A DNA stretch of 64,000 nucleotides, from NCBI RefSeq assembly GCF_000956475.1, contig NZ_JYJB01000010.1, forward strand, positions 1,116,001-1,180,000. The letters are read 5' to 3'. Positions 7,756-14,905 of the stretch are shown here, piece by piece (position 1 is the first letter of the stretch; every line of letters begins with the position of its first letter). A program made the position numbers and the translations under genes. The DNA is from Microbacterium hydrocarbonoxydans (lineage in GTDB: Bacteria > Actinomycetota > Actinomycetes > Actinomycetales > Microbacteriaceae). The notes beneath the pieces were generated by a model, which worked only from the letters and a program-made list of their open reading frames with translations, made no database searches and was not told the origin of the DNA.

Positions 7756-8784
7756 ATGCCCGTCGCCACCCCGGATCAGTACGCCGAAATGCTCGACCGC
7801 GCGAAGGCCGGCGGCTTCGCGTACCCCGCATTCAACGTCTCCAGCTCGCAGACCATCAACGCCGTCCTTCAGGGCCTGACCGAGGCGGGCTCGGACGGCA
7901 TCATCCAGGTGACCACAGGCGGTGCCGACTACTTCGCAGGCCACACGGTGAAGGCTCGCGCCACCGGCGCCCTCGCCTTCGCCCGGTACGCCACCGAGGT
8001 CGCGAAGAACTACCCGGTCACCGTCGCCCTGCACACCGACCACTGCCCCAAGGACGCACTCGCGGGCTTCGTCGAGCCGCTGATCGCCGCTTCGGAAGAA
8101 GAGGTCAAGGCCGGCCGCAACCCGATCTTCCAGTCGCACATGTGGGACGGCTCGGCGGTCCCGCTGGCCGAGAACATCGAGATCGCCAAGGATCTCCTCC
8201 CCCGCATCAAGGCCATCAACGCGATCCTCGAGGTCGAGATCGGCGTCGTCGGCGGCGAGGAGGACGGTGTGCAGCACGAGGGCTCCAACGAAGCTCTCTA
8301 CACGACTTTCGCCGACGTCGACCAGGCCGTCCAGGCCCTCGGGCTCGGCGAGCAGGGCCGCTACATCGCTGCCCTCACCTTCGGCAACGTGCACGGCGTC
8401 TACAAGCCGGGCGGCGTGAAGCTGCGCCCCGAGCTCCTCGGCGAGATCCAGGCCCAGGTCGCGGCGAAGTACAACACCGCAGCGAACCCGCTCGATCTCG
8501 TCTTCCACGGCGGCTCCGGGTCCACCGATGCGGAGATCGCCACCGCCGTCGCGAACGGCGTCATCAAAATGAACATCGACACCGACACCCAGTACGCGTT
8601 CACCCGCGCGATCGCGGACTACATGTTCAAGAACTACGACGGCGTCCTGAAGGTCGACGGCGAGGTCGGCAACAAGAAGCTGTACGACCCGCGCGCCTGG
8701 GGCAAGATCGCCGAATCGGCGATGGCCGCACGCGTGGTCGAGTCGACTCGCCAGCTCGGCTCGTACGGCCAGTCGAAGAGCTGA
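7756..8784 (+). CDS. fbaA: class II fructose-bisphosphate aldolase
   Basis: This 342-residue zinc-dependent aldolase interconverts fructose 1,6-bisphosphate with dihydroxyacetone phosphate and glyceraldehyde 3-phosphate. The zinc and catalytic motif LHTDHCPKD sits near residue 94, with further metal ligands in the region around EVEIGVVGGEEDG (about 165) and in GNVHGVYKPG and VFHGGSGS (about 215 and 255). Length and motifs match the class IIa enzymes of Actinobacteria and E. coli FbaA. The ATG at 7756 has CAGGAG five bases upstream. Frames extending further 5' are not supported. A strong hairpin follows the stop. Confidence 0.96.
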   Translation: MPVATPDQYAEMLDRAKAGGFAYPAFNVSSSQTINAVLQGLTEAGSDGIIQVTTGGADYFAGHTVKARATGALAFARYATEVAKNYPVTVALHTDHCPKDALAGFVEPLIAASEEEVKAGRNPIFQSHMWDGSAVPLAENIEIAKDLLPRIKAINAILEVEIGVVGGEEDGVQHEGSNEALYTTFADVDQAVQALGLGEQGRYIAALTFGNVHGVYKPGGVKLRPELLGEIQAQVAAKYNTAANPLDLVFHGGSGSTDAEIATAVANGVIKMNIDTDTQYAFTRAIADYMFKNYDGVLKVDGEVGNKKLYDPRAWGKIAESAMAARVVESTRQLGSYGQSKS

Positions 8785-8799
8785 CCGCATCACCCTGAG

Positions 8800-8829
8800 G
8801 AATGCCCCGGCCGCACGGCCGGGGCATTC
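8800..8829. terminator. hairpin terminator after fbaA
   Basis: A perfect 14-bp inverted repeat (GAATGCCCCGGCCG and its complement) with a minimal loop lies 16 bp after the fbaA stop. It has no U tract, which is common for terminators in this window. Confidence 0.7.
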
Positions 8830-8906
8830 TCGCGTCTGCAGGCGGATCGGCCACTCGGAGCCCGAGTGATAGCCGATCGGATGATGCGGCACCGGAGCCC
8901 CATTCG

Positions 8907-8912
8907 TAGCGT
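8907..8912 (+). promoter_or_regulatory. -10 box of the DUF4822 gene
   Basis: TAGCGT lies seven bases before the ATG at 8920, which suggests a leaderless or nearly leaderless transcript and favours this start over in-frame starts further upstream. Confidence 0.45.
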
Positions 8913-8919
8913 TGAAGGC

Positions 8920-9522
8920 ATGAACATCACCTCGCTGATCACCCGCCGTACCGCTGTCGCCGCCTCGACCGTCGTGCTCGCCGCCCTGGCGATCGCCCCG
9001 ACGACGGCCGCCGCCGCGGCACCCGCCACTCCGGCATCCGCCTCCTGGTCGCGCACCGTGCAGACGCCGTCCGACGTCCTCGCGTCCACCCCGTGGAAGA
9101 CGACAAGCGCCGTCGACCAGAACGGCGACCGCATCGCACTCGACGACCCGGCTGTCAGCAACTTCGTCGGCTGGGCCTATTTCAAGGCCGATGGCACGTT
9201 CACGATGTACAACCTCGACGACAGCCCGAAAATGCACGGCGACTGGTCGGTCACCCCTGACGGCTCGAGCCGGTGGATCGCAGCGAAGAACGACGCCGGG
9301 CAGGTCCTGTTCCAGCGCGTGGTCCCGATCGTCCAGCTCGACAAGAACGTCTTCACCTACCGGGTGTACCCGAACCCGGCCGACACCACAGTGTTCTACG
9401 ACATCGTGCACACGAAGACCAACCACGTCGAGCCCGGCACGGACGGTCGCGGCCCCAGCGCGCACGGCGACGGAGCCCACGGCCACGGCGACTACCACTT
9501 CAACAGCGGCAACAGCCACTGA
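8920..9522 (+). CDS. secreted DUF4822-domain protein
   Basis: This 200-residue exported protein has an N-terminal signal peptide (about residues 1-33: two Arg, a hydrophobic core, then an Ala-rich cleavage region after APTTAAAAA). The mature part matches the DUF4822 pattern: LASTPWKTTSAVDQNG, VGWAYFKADGTFTMYNLDD, SPKMHGDWSVTPDG and VFYDIVHTKTNH. The function of DUF4822 is unknown; it looks like a small lipocalin- or beta-barrel-type extracellular domain. The C-terminus is His- and Gly-rich (HGDGAHGHGDYHFNS), which could bind metal. The gene is monocistronic between two strong terminators. Confidence 0.85.
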   Translation: MNITSLITRRTAVAASTVVLAALAIAPTTAAAAAPATPASASWSRTVQTPSDVLASTPWKTTSAVDQNGDRIALDDPAVSNFVGWAYFKADGTFTMYNLDDSPKMHGDWSVTPDGSSRWIAAKNDAGQVLFQRVVPIVQLDKNVFTYRVYPNPADTTVFYDIVHTKTNHVEPGTDGRGPSAHGDGAHGHGDYHFNSGNSH

Positions 9523-9530
9523 CGGCCGGC

Positions 9531-9573
9531 ACCCGCTGAGGGCGGCTCCCCTCGGGAGCCGCCCTCAGCGGGT
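9531..9573. terminator. bidirectional terminator between convergent genes
   Basis: A 20-bp perfect inverted repeat with a CTC loop separates the DUF4822 gene from the convergent MOSC gene. The distal arm reaches the MOSC stop codon, so the element should serve both genes. Confidence 0.75.
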
Positions 9574-10121
9574 CAGGGGCCCCGGTAGATGTCGAGGATC
9601 GTGGGAGCGCCCTCAGGCCGGTGGAGCACGACGATCTCGTCGCCTGCCTGCACCTTTCCGTTCTTGACGACCCTCAGGTACGGCCCCAGGCGCCGAGCCT
9701 GGGAGAAGCGCTTCACCCAGCCTCTTTCCGCCTCGCCGCCCACACGCCGCGCGAATGTCTGACAGGGCGTCCGCGGCATCGTGACCTCGACGATCACGTG
9801 CGCCCCGATCTGCCACTGCTCCCCGATCCGGGCGGCGTTCACGTCGAGGCCCTCGACGCGCAGGTTCTCACCGAACCAGCCCGGCGGCAGCTGCCGCTCC
9901 AGCTCCGCCGCCCAGTACTCGGCATCCTCCTGCGAATACGCGTACAGCGCCTTCTCGAGACCGCCGTGGTGCTTGCGGTCAGCCTGCACATCCGCGTACA
10001 CCCCGTAGGGTCCGATCTTCACGGGCCCAACGACTGCGCGCTTGTCGATCGCGGTGATGCCGACGGTTCCTTCGTCCGGCAGCAGCTGATGCACGGCACA
10101 GACCGCGACGACCCGGCTCAC
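9573..10121 (-). CDS. MOSC-domain protein
   Basis: This 182-residue protein is of the stand-alone MOSC type related to YiiM. MOSC domains bind the molybdenum cofactor or carry sulfur and act in detoxification of hydroxylated compounds or in sulfur transfer. Visible features are the family N-terminus with KIGPYGVYADVQADRKHHGG, the YSQEDAEYW region, GENLRVEGLDV, and the Cys in MPRTPCQTFA, the expected sulfur or Moco ligand, near residue 117. The reading frame runs further upstream, but the GTG at 10121 overlaps the previous stop as GTGA and fits the family start. It is the second gene of a pair with the membrane protein gene upstream. Confidence 0.88.
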   Translation of the reverse strand: MSRVVAVCAVHQLLPDEGTVGITAIDKRAVVGPVKIGPYGVYADVQADRKHHGGLEKALYAYSQEDAEYWAAELERQLPPGWFGENLRVEGLDVNAARIGEQWQIGAHVIVEVTMPRTPCQTFARRVGGEAERGWVKRFSQARRLGPYLRVVKNGKVQAGDEIVVLHRPEGAPTILDIYRGP

Positions 10122-10639
10122 GAGCCGGCCTTGACGATGTAGTTCGCGAACGCCGGATCGCCCATCATCGCGATCATGACGCAGATCGCCGCGAGGAACG
10201 ACGTCACGACCGCTCCCACGATCGGGAGCCACCAGGTGATCCGGCCGCGACGCAGCCTGCGTCCGGACAGCACTGCGGTCACGGTCCAGCCGATCACGAG
10301 CACGACGGCGGCGGCGGTTCCCCACGCCCGGCCCGCCGCATACTCGGTGAACTCGCCGTCGATGCCGAGGATCTTCATGACCTCGGTGAGCACAGTGGGC
10401 AGGTCGAGATAGGAGATCCCCGTCATCACGACGTTCACGAGCCCGTAGGCGAGGAGCGCGATCGTCGCGAAGCGATCAGCGGGGTGGGGCCGGGCGGATG
10501 CCGGTGCAGAAGACGCCTTGCCGGCCTCCGGAAGCTCGGCTGCCACGGGCGCCGCCTCGCTCAGAGGAGGGAGTCCCGCAGCTCTTCGCTGCTCCTCCGG
10601 AGTCGCGATTTCGCCGTACTGGGGCCGTTGATCACTCAT
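10118..10639 (-). CDS. Microbacteriaceae membrane protein (DUF6264-like)
   Basis: This 173-residue protein has a hydrophilic, Pro/Ala-rich N-terminus of about 50 residues and three predicted membrane segments (about residues 57-77, 104-124 and 135-157). The start MSDQRPQYGEIATPEEQ resembles the short membrane proteins of Microbacteriaceae classed as DUF6264, whose function is unknown. A TAGCAT box six bases before the ATG suggests a leaderless transcript. Its last bases overlap the MOSC start, so the two are co-translated, although no functional link is evident. Confidence 0.75.
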   Translation of the reverse strand: MSDQRPQYGEIATPEEQRRAAGLPPLSEAAPVAAELPEAGKASSAPASARPHPADRFATIALLAYGLVNVVMTGISYLDLPTVLTEVMKILGIDGEFTEYAAGRAWGTAAAVVLVIGWTVTAVLSGRRLRRGRITWWLPIVGAVVTSFLAAICVMIAMMGDPAFANYIVKAGS

Positions 10640-10645
10640 CCCGCC

Positions 10646-10651
10646 ATGCTA
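10646..10651 (-). promoter_or_regulatory. -10 box of the DUF6264-like gene (leaderless)
   Basis: TAGCAT on the minus strand ends exactly six bases before the ATG at 10639. Confidence 0.5.
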
Positions 10652-10696
10652 ACGGCCCGCTGTCGGAGCCCTTCACAGCCGACCCCGAACATGATG

Positions 10697-10732
10697 GCGG
10701 CCCCGGCGAAGTGGGGACTTCTTCGGGGCCGC
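10697..10732. other. two-step hairpin in the 10640-10901 gap
   Basis: A 9-bp stem (GCGGCCCCG with CGGGGCCGC), a symmetric GC/TT internal loop and a second 5-bp stem (GAAGT with ACTTC) close a GGGG loop. It lies about 170 bp downstream of ispH. It may be a terminator or part of a non-coding RNA. The rest of this 262-bp gap holds two CTGGGGACG boxes (about 10744 and 10778) and a patch of lower GC around 10820-10890; no gene longer than four codons was seen there. Confidence 0.4.
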
Positions 10733-10901
10733 GGACTCGGAGCACTGGGGACGCTCGTCATCCAAGTCGGTTGCGGAACGCTGGGGACGATCCACCACCC
10801 GTAACGTCGATGTTCTGACCGCTACAACTCTGATCATAGGAAAGCGCATGCCAAAACGCTAGATGCAGTTCTTTTCGATCAGGAGCGTGGGACCGCAGAG
10901 A

Positions 10902-11981
10902 TCAGACCGCTGAACCGGAGACGCGGCCGCCGAGCGCTCGCGCGTCGCGCTGACCCGCCGCGTCCTGACGCAGCTCCTTGGGCAGGGAGAACATGAGATC
11001 CTCCTCCGCTGTGCGCACCTCTTCGACGTCGTGATACCCGGCACCGTCGAGCGCTTCGAGCACTTCGCGCACGAGAACCTCCGGAACGGATGCTCCGCTC
11101 GTCACGCCGACCGTCTCGACTCCGTCGAGCCACTCCTGCTTCACCTCTTCGGCGTAGTCGACCCGGTAGGCGGCCTTGGCGCCGTGCTCGAGGGCGACCT
11201 CGACGAGGCGCACGCTGTTCGACGAGTTCGACGAGCCCACCACGATCACGAGATCCGCGGCAGCGGCGACCTTCTTGATCGCCACCTGGCGATTCTGCGT
11301 GGCGTAGCAGATGTCGTCGGACGGCGGGTTGTGCAGCTCGGGGAAGCGCGTGCGCAGCCGGTTCACCGTCTCCATGGTCTCGTCGACCGAGAGCGTGGTC
11401 TGGGAGAGCCAGACGACCTTCGACGGGTCCTTCACCTGCACGGTGTCGGCCTCGGCCGGCGAGTTCACGATGGTGACGTGCTCGGGCGCTTCACCGGCGG
11501 TGCCCTCGACCTCCTCGTGCCCTTCGTGACCGATCAGCAGGATCTCGAAGTCGTCGCGGGCGAAGCGGACGGCCTCGCGATGCACCTTGGTCACCAGCGG
11601 GCAGGTTGCGTCGATCGCATGCAGGCCGCGGTCGGATGCGGCGTTCACGACGGCCGGAGACACGCCGTGCGCGCTGAAGACGACGTGAGCCCCCTCCGGC
11701 ACCTCGTCGACCTCCTCGACGAAGATCGCGCCCTTGGCCTCGAGTTCGGTGACGACGTGGATGTTGTGCACGATCTGCTTGCGGACGTACACGGGGGCGC
11801 CGTACCGCTCGAGGGCCTTCTCGACGGCGACCACGGCGCGGTCCACGCCGGCGCAGTAACCACGGGGAGCGGCGAGCAGAACTCTCTTGTGTCCGTCGAC
11901 CGGGTTATCCTGAAGCCGCCCGGCAGCCGCGCGCACTCGTGGGATACGCGGGACAGGCAGATGCACGGCAGTCGAAGTCAC
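10902..11981 (-). CDS. ispH: 4-hydroxy-3-methylbut-2-enyl diphosphate reductase
   Basis: This 359-residue enzyme catalyses the last step of the MEP pathway, reducing HMBPP to isopentenyl and dimethylallyl diphosphate. The three Cys that hold the 4Fe-4S cluster are visible in APRGYCAGVDRAV, DATCPLVTKVH and CYATQNRQ. Substrate-binding His occur in HNIHVV and FSAHGV, and SSNSSNS binds the diphosphate. The start is GTG, preceded by TAGAAT six bases upstream, giving a leaderless start. The tail after about residue 330 is a variable extension. It is divergent from xseA, as is common in Actinobacteria, and provides precursors used by uppS at 20286. Confidence 0.96.
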   Translation of the reverse strand: MTSTAVHLPVPRIPRVRAAAGRLQDNPVDGHKRVLLAAPRGYCAGVDRAVVAVEKALERYGAPVYVRKQIVHNIHVVTELEAKGAIFVEEVDEVPEGAHVVFSAHGVSPAVVNAASDRGLHAIDATCPLVTKVHREAVRFARDDFEILLIGHEGHEEVEGTAGEAPEHVTIVNSPAEADTVQVKDPSKVVWLSQTTLSVDETMETVNRLRTRFPELHNPPSDDICYATQNRQVAIKKVAAAADLVIVVGSSNSSNSVRLVEVALEHGAKAAYRVDYAEEVKQEWLDGVETVGVTSGASVPEVLVREVLEALDGAGYHDVEEVRTAEEDLMFSLPKELRQDAAGQRDARALGGRVSGSAV

Positions 11982-11987
11982 TTGAGA

Positions 11988-11993
11988 ATTCTA
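11988..11993 (-). promoter_or_regulatory. -10 box of ispH (leaderless)
   Basis: TAGAAT on the minus strand ends six bases before the ispH GTG start. Confidence 0.55.
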
Positions 11994-12034
11994 CCGCCGC
12001 CAAGCTGTGCAGAGCCGGGTAGAGACGAGAGCAC

Positions 12035-13327
12035 ATGACGGTCTTCGAAGTCGCGACGGGCCCCGGCGAGACGCCCCCGGCCGATGCGGTCGCGCCCCGT
12101 GATTCCACGGCGGATGCGCCGACGTCGGTCGCGCGCCTGAATGCCACCATCCGCGACTTCGTCGCCCGGTGGAACACGGTGTGGGTCGAGGGAGAGATCA
12201 CCTCGTGGAATCTCCGCGCCGGCAACGTGTTCGCCCGTCTCAAGGACACGCGCTCCGACGCCCAGATCTCGATCCGCATCTGGTCGAGCGTTCGCGCACG
12301 GATCCCGAGTGACCTCGGCGTCGGCGACCACGTCGTGGCCGCAGTCAAATCGGACTACTTCGTCAAGAGCGGCGATTTCAGCTTCGCGGTGTCGGCGATG
12401 AAGCACGTCGGCCTCGGCGACCAGCTGGAGCGGCTCGAGAAGCTGCGCGCGCAGCTGCGCCATGAGGGCCTGTTCGATCCGGCGCGCAAGAAGCGTCTCC
12501 CCTTCCTCCCCCATATGATCGGCCTGATCACAGGCGAGCGATCGGATGCTGAGAAGGACGTGCACCGCAACGCCGAGCTGCGCTGGCCGCAGGTGCGCTT
12601 CCGCACCGAGTACGCCGCGGTGCAGGGCGAGCGCTGCGTGCCCGAGACCCTGGCTGCGCTCGCCCGTCTCGACGCCGATCCCGAGGTCGACGTGATCGTC
12701 ATCGCCCGCGGGGGCGGCGACCCGCAGACGCTCCTCGGGTTCAGCGACGAGCGTCTCGTGCGGGCCGTGGCGGCGGCATCCACCCCTGTCGTCAGCGCGA
12801 TCGGACACGAGAACGACCATCCACTGCTCGACGACGTCGCCGATCTCCGCGCGTCGACGCCGACCGATGCCGCCAAGCGCGTCGTGCCCGATGTCGGCGA
12901 GCAGCGAGCACTCATCGCGCAGCTGCGCTCGAGGGCGACGACGCGACTGACTCATCGTGTCGGCCATGACATCGCGCAGCTCGAGCAGCTGCGCTCGCGT
13001 CCGGCTCTGCGCTCCCCCGACCCGATCATCGAGAACCGGGCCCAGGAGCTGTGGCTCTTGCTGTCGCGCGGCCGCGACACCGTCGCCAGGCAGCTGGATT
13101 CGGCCGGGCGCAAGACCACCGAGCTGCGCGCATCGCTGCGGGCGCTCTCGCCCGCAGCGACCCTCGCACGGGGCTACGCGATCGCGCATCTCGAGGGCGG
13201 TGTGATCCTGCGTGACGCGGCCGATGCACCTGCGGGCACCGCTCTCACGATCACGGTCGATCGCGGCTCGGTCGCCGCGGTCTCCGACGGGGAGGTCTCG
13301 GAGGGCGGGCCGACCGCGACGACGTAG
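12035..13327 (+). CDS. xseA: exodeoxyribonuclease VII large subunit
   Basis: This 430-residue protein is the catalytic subunit of exonuclease VII, which degrades single-stranded DNA into oligonucleotides. It has the N-terminal OB fold (WNTVWVEGEITSWNLRAG, about residues 46-63; FARLKD), the conserved catalytic-domain motifs DVIVIARGGGDPQTL and SAIGHENDHPLLDDVADLRA (about 240-280), and the coiled-coil C-terminal part. It lies nine bases upstream of xseB. A TAGAGA box at 12020-12025 could give a very short leader. Confidence 0.95.
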   Translation: MTVFEVATGPGETPPADAVAPRDSTADAPTSVARLNATIRDFVARWNTVWVEGEITSWNLRAGNVFARLKDTRSDAQISIRIWSSVRARIPSDLGVGDHVVAAVKSDYFVKSGDFSFAVSAMKHVGLGDQLERLEKLRAQLRHEGLFDPARKKRLPFLPHMIGLITGERSDAEKDVHRNAELRWPQVRFRTEYAAVQGERCVPETLAALARLDADPEVDVIVIARGGGDPQTLLGFSDERLVRAVAAASTPVVSAIGHENDHPLLDDVADLRASTPTDAAKRVVPDVGEQRALIAQLRSRATTRLTHRVGHDIAQLEQLRSRPALRSPDPIIENRAQELWLLLSRGRDTVARQLDSAGRKTTELRASLRALSPAATLARGYAIAHLEGGVILRDAADAPAGTALTITVDRGSVAAVSDGEVSEGGPTATT

Positions 13328-13330
13328 GAT
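13325..13330 (+). promoter_or_regulatory. possible internal -10 box before xseB
   Basis: TAGGAT overlaps the xseA stop codon and ends six bases before the GTG of xseB, so xseB may also be made from its own leaderless transcript. Confidence 0.4.
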
Positions 13331-13336
13331 GGAGGG

Positions 13337-13567
13337 GTGAGCGCCCAGAACGACACCCCCGTTGAGACCCTGTCGTTCGAAGCCGCTCGTGACGAGCTCG
13401 TCCGGGTCGTGTCCGAGCTCGAGCAGGGCGCACCGACCCTCGAGCAGTCCCTGGCACTCTGGGAGCGGGGCGAAGCGCTCGCCGCCCGGTGCGAGGAATG
13501 GCTGCTCGGCGCGAAGCGCCGCCTCGACGCCGCCCGCTCCGCCGCATCCGACGAGGACGAATCGTGA
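13337..13567 (+). CDS. xseB: exodeoxyribonuclease VII small subunit
   Basis: This 76-residue helical protein is the small subunit that binds the coiled coil of XseA in several copies and is needed for activity. The conserved pattern is visible as LSFEAARDELVRVVSELEQG, then APTLEQSLALWERGEAL. Length matches the family (about 70-80 residues). The GTG start follows the xseA stop by nine bases, and the xseB stop overlaps the next gene's GTG as GTGA. Confidence 0.95.
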   Translation: MSAQNDTPVETLSFEAARDELVRVVSELEQGAPTLEQSLALWERGEALAARCEEWLLGAKRRLDAARSAASDEDES

Positions 13568-14208
13568 ACAAGCCCGCGCCCATCGTCGCCGAGCTGGGGA
13601 GGCCGGAGACCCCTGAGGAGACGGCCGCGCGCAAGGCCGAATCCAGCCGTGCCTACCGCGCCAGCCAGAACGTCCGCAGTCTCGTGGCGGCGCTCATCGT
13701 CACTCTCGCAGTCGTCGCGGTCATCGTCTTCGCCGTACCGCGAGGCGAACCGGCATCCGCCCCTCACGTCGATCTGCCCGGCATCGCCGCCGACGTCGAA
13801 TCGACCATGGACCGCCCCGTGATCGTGCCCGAGCTCGGCACGTTCTGGCGGGTGAACAAGGCCGAGCTGACGAGCGGTTCGACGGTCGTATGGGATGTCA
13901 CCCTCGCCCCCAAGGACGAGGACGAGCGCGGATTCATCAAGTTCGCGCAGGCGTTCGACGCCGACTCGTCCTGGGCGCCGCAGCGCCTGAACGGCGCCGC
14001 GCCGACCGACTCCGTCACGATCGACGGCCGCGAGTGGGATGTGTACGAGCCCGGCGATGCCGGCGCGAAGCAGAACGTCACCTACGCGATCGGCAGTCAG
14101 GCCGGTTCCGACTACGTGCTCCTCTACGGCTCGCGCTCAGCGGATTCGACCGCCGAGCTCGCCGCTTCCCTCACATCGCAGATCGACTCGCTCTCGGAGG
14201 CAGAATGA
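13564..14208 (+). CDS. DUF4245 membrane-anchored protein
   Basis: This 214-residue protein has a cytoplasmic N-terminus of about 40 residues, one transmembrane helix (about 41-60, SLVAALIVTLAVVAVIVFAV) and an extracytoplasmic domain. It matches the actinobacterial DUF4245 family, whose function is unknown and which is often found next to xseAB and fumC. The GTG start overlaps the xseB stop by four bases. Its own stop overlaps the carbonic anhydrase start in the same way, so it is part of the same operon. Confidence 0.85.
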   Translation: MNKPAPIVAELGRPETPEETAARKAESSRAYRASQNVRSLVAALIVTLAVVAVIVFAVPRGEPASAPHVDLPGIAADVESTMDRPVIVPELGTFWRVNKAELTSGSTVVWDVTLAPKDEDERGFIKFAQAFDADSSWAPQRLNGAAPTDSVTIDGREWDVYEPGDAGAKQNVTYAIGSQAGSDYVLLYGSRSADSTAELAASLTSQIDSLSEAE

Positions 14209-14855
14209 CCCGGACGCTCACCCCCGCCGCGGCATGGCAGCAGATGCAGGAGGGGAATCAGCGCTTCGTCGCCGACGCCCCGGCACACCCGAACCAGGAC
14301 GTCGCTCGCCGCAAGGATCTCGCTTCCGCGCAGAACCCGGTGGCGACGCTCTTCGGTTGCTCCGACTCGCGTCTCGCGGCGGAGATCATCTTCGACCTGG
14401 GGCTGGGCGATCTCTTCGTCGTGCGAAACGCCGGACAGGTCATCGGCGAGTCGATCGTCGCGAGCCTGGAGTACGCGGTCGCGGTGCTCGAGGTGCCGCT
14501 GATCGTCGTACTGGCGCATGACTCCTGCGGTGCGGTCCGTGCCGCGATCGACGGCACGGCGATCGATGCCGCCCCTCTCCCCCCGCACATCTGGAAGCTC
14601 ATCGCGCCGATCGTGCCGGCTGCCCGGAAGGTTCTGGTCGAGAGCGGCGGCACCACGGTCGCCGACATCGACTCCGAGCTCGTCGGCCAGGAGCACCTGC
14701 GCAACACCGTGCGCGATCTTCTGCAGTCGTCCGAGCTGATCAGCAACGCCGTCGCCGAGGGGCGACTGGGCATCGTCGGCGCGAACTACCGCCTGTCCGA
14801 GGGCACCGCCGTTCCCGTCATCACGGTCGGCCTCGACACCACAGACCCCCGATAG
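14205..14855 (+). CDS. beta-class carbonic anhydrase
   Basis: This 216-residue cytosolic zinc enzyme hydrates CO2 to bicarbonate. The ligands are in place: Cys52 in FGCSDSRL (with the Asp-Arg dyad), and His105 and Cys108 in LAHDSCGAV. The N-terminal EGNQRFV is also typical. The gene overlaps the DUF4245 stop (ATGA) and is followed by fumC. Supply of bicarbonate to PEP carboxylase (51680) and other carboxylases is the likely role. A second carbonic anhydrase of the gamma type is at 55945. Confidence 0.94.
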   Translation: MTRTLTPAAAWQQMQEGNQRFVADAPAHPNQDVARRKDLASAQNPVATLFGCSDSRLAAEIIFDLGLGDLFVVRNAGQVIGESIVASLEYAVAVLEVPLIVVLAHDSCGAVRAAIDGTAIDAAPLPPHIWKLIAPIVPAARKVLVESGGTTVADIDSELVGQEHLRNTVRDLLQSSELISNAVAEGRLGIVGANYRLSEGTAVPVITVGLDTTDPR

Positions 14856-14905
14856 CACCACACACACATCCAGGGGAACGCCCCCGAAACCAAGGAGGGT
14901 TCGGA

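Noticed and set aside
7735..9519. 594-codon open frame antisense to fbaA and the DUF4822 gene
   Set aside because: It lies fully opposite two well-identified genes and has the biased composition (Val, Asp, Glu, Gly, Arg) of a GC-rich shadow frame; no family pattern was seen.
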